NCBI RefSeq assembly: GCF_039543525.1
Contig: NZ_BAABJX010000007.1
Location: 1-64,000, forward strand
Direction of reading: 5' to 3'
Length of the DNA: 64,000 nt
Origin: Algivirga pacifica
GTDB lineage: Bacteria; Bacteroidota; Bacteroidia; Cytophagales; Flammeovirgaceae
The notes beneath the pieces were generated by a model. That model did no database searches. It was not told the origin of the DNA and was given only the letters and a program-made list of their open reading frames with translations. The translations under genes and the position numbers were made by a program. Position 1 is the stretch's first letter, and every line of letters begins with the position of its first letter. Below, one piece after another: positions 43,067-52,265 of the stretch.

Positions 43067-45400
43067 TTACTTCAATAGCAGCTCATACTGCGCCTGATCT
43101 CCCGTTAAACTTGCCAGCTCTACCTCTTCTTTCCATTGCTTTACCATTAGATCATCTTCTTCCTTTAAATCACTCAAAACTACACTAACCTCAGAATAAC
43201 TATACGCAGGAATTTCTTTTAATTGTTTTTTGTAATGTGTTAGCTGCTCCAATTGATACCCCTTCTTGTTTTCCTGTTTTTTTACTTCCTCTACTACTTC
43301 TTCTATATGTACCAGAGGCAAGGTAAGGAATACTTCTGTTCCTCTATTTTCTTCTGACTTCAAGCCTACCCTTCCTCCATGTGCTTCCACAGTACTTTTA
43401 CAATAAGAAAGCCCTAATCCTGTAGAAGTAGCTACATTACCAGCACCCACCTGTCCATATAAACTAAAAACAGTCTCTTGCTCCTCTTCAGGAATCCCTA
43501 TTCCCTCGTCCTTTACACTTACCTGTACCCAAGCATCTTTTAATACTTTATAGTTCAAATGAATACTTCCCCCCAAAGGAGAAAACTTAATGGCATTGGT
43601 TAATAAGTTGACAAATACACGTTCTATCATGTAACGATCTACCCTTACTGTTACAGGTGTTTGAGGTACATGCAATACAATTGACTTATCCTGTTGCAAG
43701 ATACTTACCTGTTGACGGCTACTTTCCAGAATCTCATGCAAAAGAACGTCTTCTACTACAGGTTTGATCTCTATCTCTTGAAACTTACGCACATCCAACA
43801 TATTCATGACCAGGTTAAACATTCGCTGCCCTTCCTGTCTTATTCTCTTCCCATCTACCTGAGGGTAATTTGACAAATTAATCACCGTACTAAGCGGATT
43901 TTTCAAATCATGGACAATCATACTCGTCATATTTTCTTTAAAGGTTGATAACTCCTCTAAACGCGTATGCTGCTCTTCAATCTTCTTCCGTGCCTTCTTG
44001 TTTTGATGATAAGCCCACCAAATCACTCCCAACACGATAAACATCAATATAGAAATAGCCAAAAAGGTTTGATAGAGCAATTGCTCTCTTTCTATTTCTG
44101 CTTGGGCAACTTCTAGTTGATTTTCTTGTTGCTGAATTTGCTGCTCTTTCTCCTCCGTTTCGTATTGGATTTGAAGCTGTCGAATTTGTTTTTCCTTTTC
44201 AACGGAAGATATTCTTTCCTTTAGGGCGATATACTGTTGATAGTGTTGAAAGGCCCCTGCTATATCCCCTTGAAGAGAGTCTAGCTTATACCTAGTCCTG
44301 TAATTATCTTCCAAGACCTCCAGCATATCACTCTCCGTAGCCAAATCCATAGACTCCTGAATAGCTTGGGTGGCAGAAGCATATGCTTTCATTTGCACAT
44401 ATAGTTCACCTAGTGCTCGTTTTGCTTTCGACAATTGTACCCGTTCGTTTAGTTTCTCAAAAATTGCACAAGCCTTCATCAAGGACGCTTCAGCCTTCAA
44501 GAATTGCTCTTGTTTCTTATGCAACTGGGCAATATGGGTGAGTGTAATTCCTTCCCAACGAGGAAACCCACTTTTATGAAAGAAATGTAGAATTTCTTTT
44601 TGTAAAGCTAAGGCCTTGGCTAGGTTACCTTCCTTTTCATCTATCCTGCTAATACTGAGTAGGGCTACGTGTTCCTCCTTATCGTCTTTGAGTTCTTTTC
44701 TTATTTCTAGTGTCTTTAATAAGTATTCCTTTGCTTTCGAATAATCCTCCTGCCTGCCATAAATCTGACCAATAGATTTATACGCCCAAGCCATTCCATC
44801 CCGATCGTTAATCTTCTCGGCTATTTCCAAGGATTTGAAAAAATACTCACTTGCTTTTTCCGACTCCCCCATATTATCATAAGTCGTCCCTATATTATAA
44901 TAGTTCAGCTCAATCCTAAATGAGTCTTCTCTTGCTTGTAAAGCCGGTAACACCTGAAAATAATATTTCAAGCTTAAGTCGTGCATTCCCTGATTGTCAT
45001 AACTATTAGCGATATTAGCTAAGCAAGCAGTCATCCCGACTGAATCACTTATATCCTGATGTTTTTCATAAGAATGCTGATAATTAATAATCGCTGAGTC
45101 GTACTTTCCTTGGTAATAATAAGCACTTCCAATGCGATCATAGGCTACCGCTTCCCCTTTCTTATAATTAATTTCCTGACTGATCTTCAAGGACTGCTTT
45201 GCCAATAGGAGCATCGTATCTGCATTAATCCTGCGATATGCAAAAACATAGGCATTGAAATCATCCGCATAAACAAAGTCCTTTTCAGGATGTGACTGTA
45301 GATGTACCCTAATACTATCGGCTACTTTTCGTTGGCCCCAAGTATTCAGAGAACAGAATGCTAGTAAAATAAGAAGTACAGAAGAATAATTTGACAACAT
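43067..45400 (-). CDS. TPR-containing sensor histidine kinase (copy 2)
   Basis: A 777-residue paralogue of the next gene with the same architecture: signal peptide, about eight TPRs, coiled coil, one transmembrane helix (about 447-467), HisKA (MTSMIVHDLKNPLSTVINLS), HATPase (VFVNLLTNAIKFSPLGG, DEGIGIP, TGLGLSYCKSTVEAHGG) and the acidic C-terminal tail (EIPAYSYSEVSVV ... MVKQWKEEVELASLTGDQAQYELLL). The kinase halves are nearly identical while the TPR sensor halves have diverged clearly. This indicates a tandem duplication in which the two sensors recognise different cues and feed the same response regulator. Confidence 0.9.
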   Translation of the reverse strand: MLSNYSSVLLILLAFCSLNTWGQRKVADSIRVHLQSHPEKDFVYADDFNAYVFAYRRINADTMLLLAKQSLKISQEINYKKGEAVAYDRIGSAYYYQGKYDSAIINYQHSYEKHQDISDSVGMTACLANIANSYDNQGMHDLSLKYYFQVLPALQAREDSFRIELNYYNIGTTYDNMGESEKASEYFFKSLEIAEKINDRDGMAWAYKSIGQIYGRQEDYSKAKEYLLKTLEIRKELKDDKEEHVALLSISRIDEKEGNLAKALALQKEILHFFHKSGFPRWEGITLTHIAQLHKKQEQFLKAEASLMKACAIFEKLNERVQLSKAKRALGELYVQMKAYASATQAIQESMDLATESDMLEVLEDNYRTRYKLDSLQGDIAGAFQHYQQYIALKERISSVEKEKQIRQLQIQYETEEKEQQIQQQENQLEVAQAEIEREQLLYQTFLAISILMFIVLGVIWWAYHQNKKARKKIEEQHTRLEELSTFKENMTSMIVHDLKNPLSTVINLSNYPQVDGKRIRQEGQRMFNLVMNMLDVRKFQEIEIKPVVEDVLLHEILESSRQQVSILQQDKSIVLHVPQTPVTVRVDRYMIERVFVNLLTNAIKFSPLGGSIHLNYKVLKDAWVQVSVKDEGIGIPEEEQETVFSLYGQVGAGNVATSTGLGLSYCKSTVEAHGGRVGLKSEENRGTEVFLTLPLVHIEEVVEEVKKQENKKGYQLEQLTHYKKQLKEIPAYSYSEVSVVLSDLKEEDDLMVKQWKEEVELASLTGDQAQYELLLK

Positions 45401-45500
45401 TAATGTTGAGTTTAACTAGAAGGTAGAATAAAGTAAGTAGTGCTAATTTGAAAAGGAAAAATACAATAAAAAAGTGTTTATTTTCAATACTTTACATAGA

Positions 45501-45835
45501 AAACATGAATCATCCCGTATTAACAAATGGCTTAGTCTTCTGAGAATTCATCACTTTACAGCTATCTAACAAGCCCTTTATAAGCTTCTTCATTTTTTCC
45601 TTGATGAAAAAACGAAGCAAAAAAATCAAGGCTTTGAAGAATTTGCCTAATTTTTAATCGCAAAAGCTAAAAATTCCAAACTCGCTACGCTCAAACAATG
45701 GAATTTTCTTAACGCTTTTACGATTAAAAATTTTAACGGCAATTCTTCAAGGCCGCTTTTAAATATATAAAGGCACTTTTTAAACAAAAAAACATGAATC
45801 ACCCCTTAAATGTTAATATGGGATGATTCATGTTT
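45501..45835. mobile_element. MITE-like 335-bp element with 25-bp terminal inverted repeats
   Basis: The ends 45501-45525 and 45811-45835 are inverted repeats matching at 24 of 25 bases (outer end AAACATGAATCAT). Inside, 45630-45667 and 45716-45756 form a second long inverted repeat (GGCTTTGAAGAATT ... AATTCTTCAAGGCC, with ATTTTTAATCG / CGATTAAAAAT). A shorter copy of the outer arm at 45790-45801 pairs with 45824-45835, giving a local hairpin that may act as the lepA terminator. No transposase is encoded and no clear target duplication is visible. It fills the 517-bp gap. Confidence 0.6.
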
Positions 45836-45917
45836 CTATTTTATAACATAGTTATGCTTACAAGGAATCTTTCTAATAGATATCCTGCCCAAAGCAATAA
45901 ACTACATTTTTATCATC

Positions 45918-47705
45918 TTAGTCTACAGAAAGTACCGCCATGAACGCTTCTTGCGTTACCTCTACGTTACCTAACTGACGCATACGCTTCTTACCTTTCT
46001 TCTGCTTCTCCAAAAGCTTACGCTTACGGGAGATATCACCACCATAACACTTGGCAATTACGTTTTTACGTAGGGCCTTGATGGTCTCACGAGCAATTAC
46101 TTTCGTACCGATTGCTGCCTGAATTGGAATCTCAAATTGCTGACGGTCGATCACCTCTCTTAGTTTTTCACAGATCTTCTTCCCTCTATCATAGGCGTGA
46201 TCACGGTGAACGATTGCAGAGAAAGCATCCACAGAATCAGCATTCAAAAGGATATCCAACTTCACTAACTTAGATGAACGGAAACCAATCAACTCATAAT
46301 CAAATGAAGCGTATCCTTTAGAGATGGTTTTCAACTTATCGAAGAAGTCAAAGACTACCTCAGATAGTGGCATTTCAAACACCAACTCTACTCGATCTGT
46401 TGTCAAATAGGTCTGGTTCATCATCGTACCACGCTTCTCTATACACAAACCAATTACCGGTCCTACATAATCGGCCTTGGTAATGATATTGGCTTTGATA
46501 AATGGCTCTTCAATGCGGTCTAATTTTCCTGGATCAGGCATATCAGAAGGAGCATTGACAATCACCTTTTCTCCGTCATTCATATAAGCATGGTACTGTA
46601 CAGAAGGTGCTGTAGTAATCACCGTCATATTGAACTCACGCTCCAAACGCTCCTGAATAATCTCCAGGTGAAGCATCCCCAGGAACCCACAACGGAAACC
46701 AAAACCAAGAGCGGCTGATGTTTCTGGCTCCCACACCAAAGACGCATCATTCAGCTGTAGCTTCTCCATGGAAGCTCTCAGTTCTTCAAACTCCTGAGTG
46801 TCTACGGGATAGATACCCGCAAATACCATTGGTTTTACATCCTCGAAACCAGCGATAGCCGTCTCACAAGGACGTTCCTTATGCGTAATCGTATCCCCTA
46901 CTTTTACTTCTTTCGCCTCCTTAATACCTGAAATCAGATACCCTACATCTCCTGTTTTGACTTCCTTACGAGGCTCTTGCTTCAATTTCAGTGCACCAAT
47001 CTCGTCTGCACCATACTCTTTTCCAGTATTCACAAACTTTACGCGATCACCTTTCTTGATGCTACCGTTCATAATTCGGAAGTATACCTCTACTCCACGG
47101 AAAGAGTTATACACCGAGTCAAAAATCAATGCTTGCAGCGGGCCATCCGGATCTCCCTTAGGCGCAGGAATACGGTTTACAATCGCTTCCAAAATCTTAT
47201 CAACACCCGCTCCTGTTTTACCACTGGCTGGGATAATATCTTCATGGTCACAAGAAATCAAGTCCACAATCTCATCGGCTACTACCTCTGGATTAGCGTG
47301 TGGCAAGTCAATCTTGTTCATTACTGGGATAATCTCCAGATCATGTTCGATTGCCAGGTATAGGTTGGAGATTGTTTGTGCCTCAATACCTTGAGAAGCA
47401 TCTACAATCAACAAAGCACCTTCACAAGCGGCAATTGAACGGGATACCTCATACGAGAAATCCACGTGTCCGGGAGTATCGATCAAGTTCAATACGTACT
47501 CCTCTCCATTATGTGTATAATTCATCTGGATGGCGTGACTCTTGATCGTGATCCCTCGCTCACGCTCCAGATCCATACTGTCCAACAACTGCTGTTGCAT
47601 CTCACGGTCAGAAACCGTCTTGGTAAACTCCAGCAATCTATCGGCAAGTGTACTCTTACCGTGGTCAATATGGGCGATTATACAGAAATTCCTTATATTC
47701 TTCAT
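45918..47705 (-). CDS. lepA: Elongation factor 4 (LepA)
   Basis: A 595-residue translational GTPase of normal LepA length. G1 is IAHIDHGKSTLADRLLE (residues 9-25), the switch II motif is IDTPGHVDF, and G4 is VMNKIDLP. The C-terminal LepA-specific region includes IGTKVIARETIKALRKNVIAKCYGGDISRKRKLLEKQKKGKKRM only in overall form; its key signature is the stretch YGGDISRKRKLLEKQKKGKK. LepA binds the ribosome, promotes back-translocation or correct biogenesis, and is cytoplasmic or membrane-bound. It is monocistronic here. Confidence 0.97.
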   Translation of the reverse strand: MKNIRNFCIIAHIDHGKSTLADRLLEFTKTVSDREMQQQLLDSMDLERERGITIKSHAIQMNYTHNGEEYVLNLIDTPGHVDFSYEVSRSIAACEGALLIVDASQGIEAQTISNLYLAIEHDLEIIPVMNKIDLPHANPEVVADEIVDLISCDHEDIIPASGKTGAGVDKILEAIVNRIPAPKGDPDGPLQALIFDSVYNSFRGVEVYFRIMNGSIKKGDRVKFVNTGKEYGADEIGALKLKQEPRKEVKTGDVGYLISGIKEAKEVKVGDTITHKERPCETAIAGFEDVKPMVFAGIYPVDTQEFEELRASMEKLQLNDASLVWEPETSAALGFGFRCGFLGMLHLEIIQERLEREFNMTVITTAPSVQYHAYMNDGEKVIVNAPSDMPDPGKLDRIEEPFIKANIITKADYVGPVIGLCIEKRGTMMNQTYLTTDRVELVFEMPLSEVVFDFFDKLKTISKGYASFDYELIGFRSSKLVKLDILLNADSVDAFSAIVHRDHAYDRGKKICEKLREVIDRQQFEIPIQAAIGTKVIARETIKALRKNVIAKCYGGDISRKRKLLEKQKKGKKRMRQLGNVEVTQEAFMAVLSVD

Positions 47706-47781
47706 GTGGGCAAAATTACAAAAATTACCGTTTCCTCATCATTGTATTTCCGGAAGAGTACAGACACAACTTCCAGAAATA

Positions 47782-47789
47782 CAAAGTTA
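47782..47789 (-). promoter_or_regulatory. -7 promoter element TAACTTTG upstream of lepA
   Basis: Minus-strand TAACTTTG fits TAnnTTTG and lies 77 nt upstream of the lepA start. TAATTTTG at 47711-47718 also fits but is too close to the start codon. No clear -33 element. Confidence 0.35.
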
Positions 47790-47805
47790 CCAATCATTTG
47801 CCGAT

Positions 47806-48453
47806 TTATACTTTTTTTAGGTCTTTTTTAGTGGGTTTACTCCTGAAATTCTTTTGGATACGATCAAAAGAAGGAGAAATACTTACTTCCAATCCCTTTT
47901 CTCTAGCCCATTGTACTATTGCTCTACCAATCATCACCCGCTCTCTTAACTGTACCCCACTAAGGTCAATCATCTTTTCCTTATTTTTCTTCAACCCTAC
48001 CATCACATTATGGAGGTCAATTCGCAATGACTGTAAGTCTTCTACAAGATAGGTCTTCGCATACTGCTGCTCCTTATCGCTCCACATTTTACGGAACTGC
48101 TTCAGGGCATCCCTTTTACGTTTTCCAAGAAAATAGCGGATTCCTTTCTCATTCAGTTCGATAAAATAATACTCTGGGAAAATGGGGCTACTAGCCCATA
48201 AATTCAGTTTTCCTCCATAAATCAAGATCCCCGCAATAAACAAAGGAGTCAACTCTGCTGCCGTCAGAAACTTTTCCCATTGGGGGGATGCTCCTCGGCT
48301 GAAAGAAAGCGTCACATCCAGGATGATCGCTAATACTTCAAAAATCACCAAACCTACACCGAACCAAAGTAACATCTTGCGACGATAATACCCTGCTTCC
48401 GCTTTTTTGGTCCATTTCCTACCCGATTCTGATAATTCTAACCTATAGTCCAT
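47806..48453 (-). CDS. Two-helix membrane protein of unknown function
   Basis: A 215-residue protein. A basic N-terminus is followed by two membrane helices (about residues 28-50 and 65-82), then a cytoplasmic part with EYYFIELNEKGIRYFLGKRKRDALKQ that could be a PH-like strand pattern. The end is very basic (RKNFRSKPTKKDLKKV-like, Lys/Arg-rich). I recognise no family. It is followed by lepA on the same strand 100 bp away, with a promoter-like site between, so it is probably transcribed separately. Confidence 0.6.
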   Translation of the reverse strand: MDYRLELSESGRKWTKKAEAGYYRRKMLLWFGVGLVIFEVLAIILDVTLSFSRGASPQWEKFLTAAELTPLFIAGILIYGGKLNLWASSPIFPEYYFIELNEKGIRYFLGKRKRDALKQFRKMWSDKEQQYAKTYLVEDLQSLRIDLHNVMVGLKKNKEKMIDLSGVQLRERVMIGRAIVQWAREKGLEVSISPSFDRIQKNFRSKPTKKDLKKV

Positions 48454-48984
48454 GAGTAATTTGTTTTAGGTAAGAGTTTGTTTGGAATACGTATTCCAAG
48501 CAAGCCCTAAAATGTTAAAGCCAGTAAAGTTTAATACCACAAAGCATCGTCCAAAAAGCTAGAATATAGCATCATTCAATCCGTGTACTTTGGTCGTATG
48601 TAATAAAATAGTAGAGCTAATTTTGCTAAGGGTACTAATATATACGAGAAGTCCTATATTATGGTTGTTTTCTCACAAAACATACACTTAATTATCAACT
48701 ATTTACATTAAATTCATACATAGCTGATATAGTAACAATGCTCCTACCTTATACATACCTCCCATCTTACTTTTGCCCTCCTATAGGTAACAATTATTAA
48801 AAATAAATCTCCTTTTTGTGTAACGTATCAACAATGAAGAATTATAAGTGAAGACAGTTGTGAAAACCGATACGTCACATACAGCTTTTAATTTTCAATG
48901 ATTAATTTTCAATTTTCAATTATTTACTACTCACTGTTCACTGTTTATTGTACACTGCTCTCTGCTCACTGTTAACTGAAAACT
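48454..48984. other. 531-bp intergenic region upstream of the sigma factor gene
   Basis: No gene is seen. It holds an 18-bp perfect palindrome TTGGAATACGTATTCCAA (48482-48499), next to the phrase AGTTTGTTTGGAATAC also found near 2943. TACTTTTG (48768-48775, plus strand) fits the -7 promoter consensus and could start the sigma-factor transcript with a leader of about 200 nt. Degenerate TTCACTG-type heptamers (48927-48978) end 6 nt before the start codon. Confidence 0.5.
48927..48978. repeat. Degenerate TTCACTG heptamer tract
   Basis: CTACTCACTGTTCACTG followed by variants (TTTATTG, TACACTG, CTCACTG, TTAACTG) with period about 7. The preceding phrase TTAATTTTCAATT and the tract are homologous to the arm at about 57800-57855. 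Confidence 0.6.
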
Positions 48985-49545
48985 ATGCATCAAACACAAG
49001 AGGATATACGCCAGGAACAAGCCCTTGTCGAGGCTGCCCAGAAAAATCCGGCACAGTTCCGGCCGCTGTATGAGAAGTATTACCGACCTATTTTTCTGTT
49101 TATCTACAAAAGAGTGGACACAGAAGAAGAGGCTGCAGAGATCAGTGGACAGGTGTTTATGAAAGCATTGGAGCATTTACCAAGGTACGAATACCGTGGC
49201 GTACCCTTCTCCGCATGGCTCTTTCGCATTGCCATGAACCAAGTCAATATCCATTACCGGGAAGTAGGAAAAACAAGAGTGGTTTCTCTAGAACAAGACC
49301 GACTACCCCCACTTGTAGAAGAAGAAGCAACCACTTGGGAAAACGACGATATGGAGATCCTTACTAAACTATTAGACCATCTGGAGGAGGAAGAATTGAC
49401 ATTGATCGAACTTCGTTACTTTGAGAAGTTATCAGTAAAAGAGGTATCCACTATCCTGAAGATGACCGAAAGTAATGTCAAGGTAAAAACCCATAGAATT
49501 ATTGGAAAATTGCGTAAAATCGCTTTATCCCTTAGAAAGTCATGA
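48985..49545 (+). CDS. ECF-type sigma-70 family RNA polymerase sigma factor
   Basis: A 186-residue sigma factor. Region 2 is visible at about 24-92 (FRPLYEKYYRPIFLFIYKRV ... FSAWLFRIAMNQVNIHYRE, contacting core and the -10 element) and region 4 at about 126-182 (LTLIELRYFEKLSVKEVSTI LKMTESNVKVKTHRIIGKLR in two parts, a helix-turn-helix). Regions 1 and 3 are absent, as in ECF sigma factors. The ATG follows a heptamer tract. The stop overlaps the start of a small membrane protein gene (ATGA), the usual place for an anti-sigma gene. Confidence 0.88.
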   Translation: MHQTQEDIRQEQALVEAAQKNPAQFRPLYEKYYRPIFLFIYKRVDTEEEAAEISGQVFMKALEHLPRYEYRGVPFSAWLFRIAMNQVNIHYREVGKTRVVSLEQDRLPPLVEEEATTWENDDMEILTKLLDHLEEEELTLIELRYFEKLSVKEVSTILKMTESNVKVKTHRIIGKLRKIALSLRKS

Positions 49546-49841
49546 AAAAGAAATACGATTATCGCTTTAACCGTCCAACCCCTTCTGATAAGGAGATACA
49601 GAAGCATATGGACTTCGATGCCTTACTACAACAACATCAAAAAAAACAACCTAAAGAAGTTTCTTTTCGCCCTGCCCTAAAATATGTTTACTGGGCAGCA
49701 GCTGCTGTATTACTCCTGTTTAATGGAATTTATCTTTATAAGGAATACCAGGAAGAGCAGATGCGACAGGAACGTTTTGCCATGATTGGATTGGAAGAGC
49801 CGTTGGTGACACTGAGTTCGTTGGAGGAGGATACGATTTGA
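49542..49841 (+). CDS. Small single-pass membrane protein, putative anti-sigma partner
   Basis: A 99-residue protein with a basic N-terminal cytosolic part of about 48 residues (YDYRFNRPTPSDKEIQKHMD), one transmembrane helix (about 49-66, YVYWAAAAVLLLFNGIYLY) and a short acidic tail (VTLSSLEEDTI). It overlaps the sigma gene by 4 bp. Position and topology suggest an anti-sigma factor. It lacks the HxxxCxxC zinc motif and is much shorter than FecR-type proteins, so this remains inference. A hairpin, TAGCCCCT / AGGGGCTA (49862-49889), follows. Confidence 0.6.
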   Translation: MKKKYDYRFNRPTPSDKEIQKHMDFDALLQQHQKKQPKEVSFRPALKYVYWAAAAVLLLFNGIYLYKEYQEEQMRQERFAMIGLEEPLVTLSSLEEDTI

Positions 49842-49861
49842 GTATAATAACTATTTGCCCG

Positions 49862-49889
49862 TAGCCCCTTGCCTCATAGCGAGGGGCTA
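49862..49889 (+). terminator. Hairpin after the sigma operon
   Basis: TAGCCCCT and AGGGGCTA (8-bp arms) with a 12-nt loop and no long T-run. It may end the sigma/anti-sigma transcript, or belong to the dispersed repeat that continues with AAGTTAACGACATTGTCCCT at about 49905. Confidence 0.4.
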
Positions 49890-49966
49890 TATGATTTGCG
49901 TTCTTAAGTTAACGACATTGTCCCTAAGATCAATTTCTAGCAAACATCATTTCACTTAACTGATCA

Positions 49967-50911
49967 TTAAAGCACCTGTCCCAACCGCTTCCGGTACTTA
50001 AAAAAGCCCTCTATTTGTGATTCTGAAAATGGCAATACACTGTACAAACATCCATCTATGATCGTATTGTGATAAGATTGTCTCGGTGAGACTTCCAATA
50101 ATTGAAAGCTCTTATTTTCTAACCGATAGACTCCTAAATGGGTTTCTTTTTCTTGCAATAGGTAGTATGCTTTTTGGATAGCATCATACTCCAACTCTAT
50201 AAAGTTGTCTTTGGTAATCGCTTCCGGTAAGGGATAAGTCAAACATTCCCCCCCTTTCAATAGATAAATTCTCCCAGCTACAAAATCAATCAGGAATTCC
50301 TGTCCCTCATCCAACAACCCTTTAACAAAAGGGTAATAGGGGATTTCCTTTTGTTGATATTCCACAGTATACTCTTGAATATTTGCAGTATATACCTTAT
50401 TCTTTCTCCCTGAAATTGTTGTTTTTATCTTTCCATACTTATTCTCTTTATGTACTCGTATATTCTGAAAATAACCCTGTTCGTCAACCGTAAAAATCAG
50501 ATCTAATTGGTCTGTATATTTATTCTTACGTCCATCCAAAACATTGTAAACAGTAGTATAAAGCATAGAAGGGTGGTATAGAAACTGACCTCCAGCCTTA
50601 CAAAAATATTCACTAGGCCAACAAGGCACTTGAAGGGTGTCAATGGGAAGGTTACGAGTATCAAGCGTTATGAACGTATCGACCAATTGCTTTTTCAATT
50701 CTTTTTTTGTTCTGTTAGAAAAATCAAGAGAAGAAAGAAGTACTCCCGATGTTGTAGGATAAATGTCAATGAGCTTCAAGCGCTCATTACTGTAGATCAA
50801 ACGGTAATCAGGAATAAACTGATCGACATCGAGCTTATCTTGTGCGAATACTGGTATGTAGCTGAACAGCCAACATAGACCAATGATCAGTATAAAAAGT
50901 TTCTGGTTCAT
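49967..50911 (-). CDS. Secreted protein of unknown function
   Basis: A 314-residue protein with a signal peptide (FILIIGLCWLFSYIPVFAQ). The mature part is rich in beta strands with no motif I recognise (for example LIYSNERLKLIDIYPTTSG and TVDEQGYFQNIRVHKENKYG). It has two Cys in the middle (VPCWPSEYFCKAGG) that could form a disulfide. It lies between the sigma operon and the PepSY/TonB pair, convergent with the former, and is separated from PepSY by a strong terminator, so it is probably monocistronic. Confidence 0.6.
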   Translation of the reverse strand: MNQKLFILIIGLCWLFSYIPVFAQDKLDVDQFIPDYRLIYSNERLKLIDIYPTTSGVLLSSLDFSNRTKKELKKQLVDTFITLDTRNLPIDTLQVPCWPSEYFCKAGGQFLYHPSMLYTTVYNVLDGRKNKYTDQLDLIFTVDEQGYFQNIRVHKENKYGKIKTTISGRKNKVYTANIQEYTVEYQQKEIPYYPFVKGLLDEGQEFLIDFVAGRIYLLKGGECLTYPLPEAITKDNFIELEYDAIQKAYYLLQEKETHLGVYRLENKSFQLLEVSPRQSYHNTIIDGCLYSVLPFSESQIEGFFKYRKRLGQVL

Positions 50912-50973
50912 TATTCAATGGGGTTTTATAAAATTCATTTCCACCCTCAAATAAATATTAAATTCCATTTTAC

Positions 50974-51013
50974 AAAAGAAAACCTCCAGTTAGTAAACTA
51001 GAGGTTTTCTTTT
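50974..51013 (-). terminator. Rho-independent terminator of the second iron operon
   Basis: AAAAGAAAACCTC (50974-50986) and GAGGTTTTCTTTT (51001-51013) are perfect 13-bp arms with a 14-nt loop. They lie just after the PepSY stop codon. Confidence 0.85.
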
Positions 51014-51014
51014 A

Positions 51015-52262
51015 TCAAGAAGCGATCATTTCTCGCTTCTTACTAGCCATTGTCTTCTGCGTGTTTTTAGAGGCTTTCGAAGTACCTCCTTTCCTTTTCC
51101 ACCAGATCAGAAATCCGGTGACTGGCAAAGAAGTCCCGATAGCGCATAATATAAAGTACAGTATCATAGAAGGCCATCCCATAATCTCTCCTGTATGCAG
51201 TGGACGTATAATGGAGGTTACCTTGCGATCCAACGGAAGGTCTTCGTAACGTTGTGTCAACAGGAGTTTCCCCTGCCTATTTACTTCTATATACTCCGGC
51301 AGATAAGCGCCCATGGCATTAGCCGTATTATATTTTTGGAAGCGTAAGTTCTTGTTTCTTCTACCGGGAAAAGACATTCGTACCTCGGAGTTATAAGGCA
51401 GTTGTGCCTGTAGTAACTCATAGCCTTGCTGTAACGCATAGGTCTTCTGAGGGGCTTTTCTGTTACGGTTTCCGTTACCTCCTCTATTGCCTTTTTTCCC
51501 ACCCTCTGGGCCATGATTATGGTTATGTTGCTGCGCTTGCTTTTGCGTTATTTCAGCACCAAGGGTTGTTTTGATTCCATTTCGCACTGCTGGAAAAGAA
51601 AAATATAGCCCCGTAAAAGCGATAAAGAATAGCCCAAAAGCAGCGTAAAAACCCAGTACATTATGCAAATCATAGTTTAATCGGTAAAACTTAGCGTCCC
51701 ACTTGACCGTCAAAACCTGCTTGATTTGCTTGATGCGCTTGGGCCACCACAAAACAATTCCCCCCAGCAACATGAATAAAAAGATAACCGTCGATATCCC
51801 CACGATTGTTTTTCCTACTCCCCTGACCAGCAGCCAACGGTGCAGTTGCATTGTCGTACTAAAAAAAGTATGCACGGCGGCATTATCTTCTCCTATTAGT
51901 TCTCCTGTATAAGGGTTGGCATAAACCGAAATGCGTTCCCCGCTCTTTCTATTGGATGCATAAAGGTGGACTGCTTGATCTTCTTCTGTGGGTACGGTTA
52001 CACGCCCCAATGGAAGTGTGTGGGCCTTGTAATAGTTGGCTTGTATACTATCCAGAGACACACGTTCTTGTTGTGGAACTACGGTGGCTACCTTCGCATT
52101 GAATGCATCCGTGATCGGCTGCTCAAATACCAAAATGCTTCCAGTCAGACAGACCACGAAAAGAACTACTCCTGAGAGTAGTCCTAACCATAGGTGCGTC
52201 AATGCAATGATATACTTGAATAGACTTTCGTCTTTTTTTCTTTTTCTTAATAAAGTTGGCAT
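51015..52262 (-). CDS. PepSY-associated TM helix protein
   Basis: A 415-residue inner-membrane protein of the PiuB/PepSY_TM family. The hallmark first helix is LTHLWLGLLSGVVLFVVCLTGSILVFE (about 21-47 in overall extent), followed by PepSY-like periplasmic segments. Helices lie near 155-180 and 205-230, and the last near 355-380 (LYFILCAIGTSLPVTGFLIWWKRK). A His/Gly/Asn/Arg-rich insert (QHNHNHGPEGGKKGNRGG) at about 245-265 is unusual and could bind metal. It starts 3 bp after the TonB receptor stop and is surely co-transcribed with it. Likely function: ferric-siderophore reduction or transfer at the inner membrane. Confidence 0.85.
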   Translation of the reverse strand: MPTLLRKRKKDESLFKYIIALTHLWLGLLSGVVLFVVCLTGSILVFEQPITDAFNAKVATVVPQQERVSLDSIQANYYKAHTLPLGRVTVPTEEDQAVHLYASNRKSGERISVYANPYTGELIGEDNAAVHTFFSTTMQLHRWLLVRGVGKTIVGISTVIFLFMLLGGIVLWWPKRIKQIKQVLTVKWDAKFYRLNYDLHNVLGFYAAFGLFFIAFTGLYFSFPAVRNGIKTTLGAEITQKQAQQHNHNHGPEGGKKGNRGGNGNRNRKAPQKTYALQQGYELLQAQLPYNSEVRMSFPGRRNKNLRFQKYNTANAMGAYLPEYIEVNRQGKLLLTQRYEDLPLDRKVTSIIRPLHTGEIMGWPSMILYFILCAIGTSLPVTGFLIWWKRKGGTSKASKNTQKTMASKKREMIAS

Positions 52263-52265
52263 CTC

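Noticed and set aside
46957..47394. Plus-strand frames opposite lepA
   Set aside because: lepA is unmistakable on the other strand; these are codon-bias shadows.
48931..49176. Minus-strand frame overlapping the sigma-factor start
   Set aside because: Overlaps the conserved sigma region 2 coding sequence and translates the heptamer tract.
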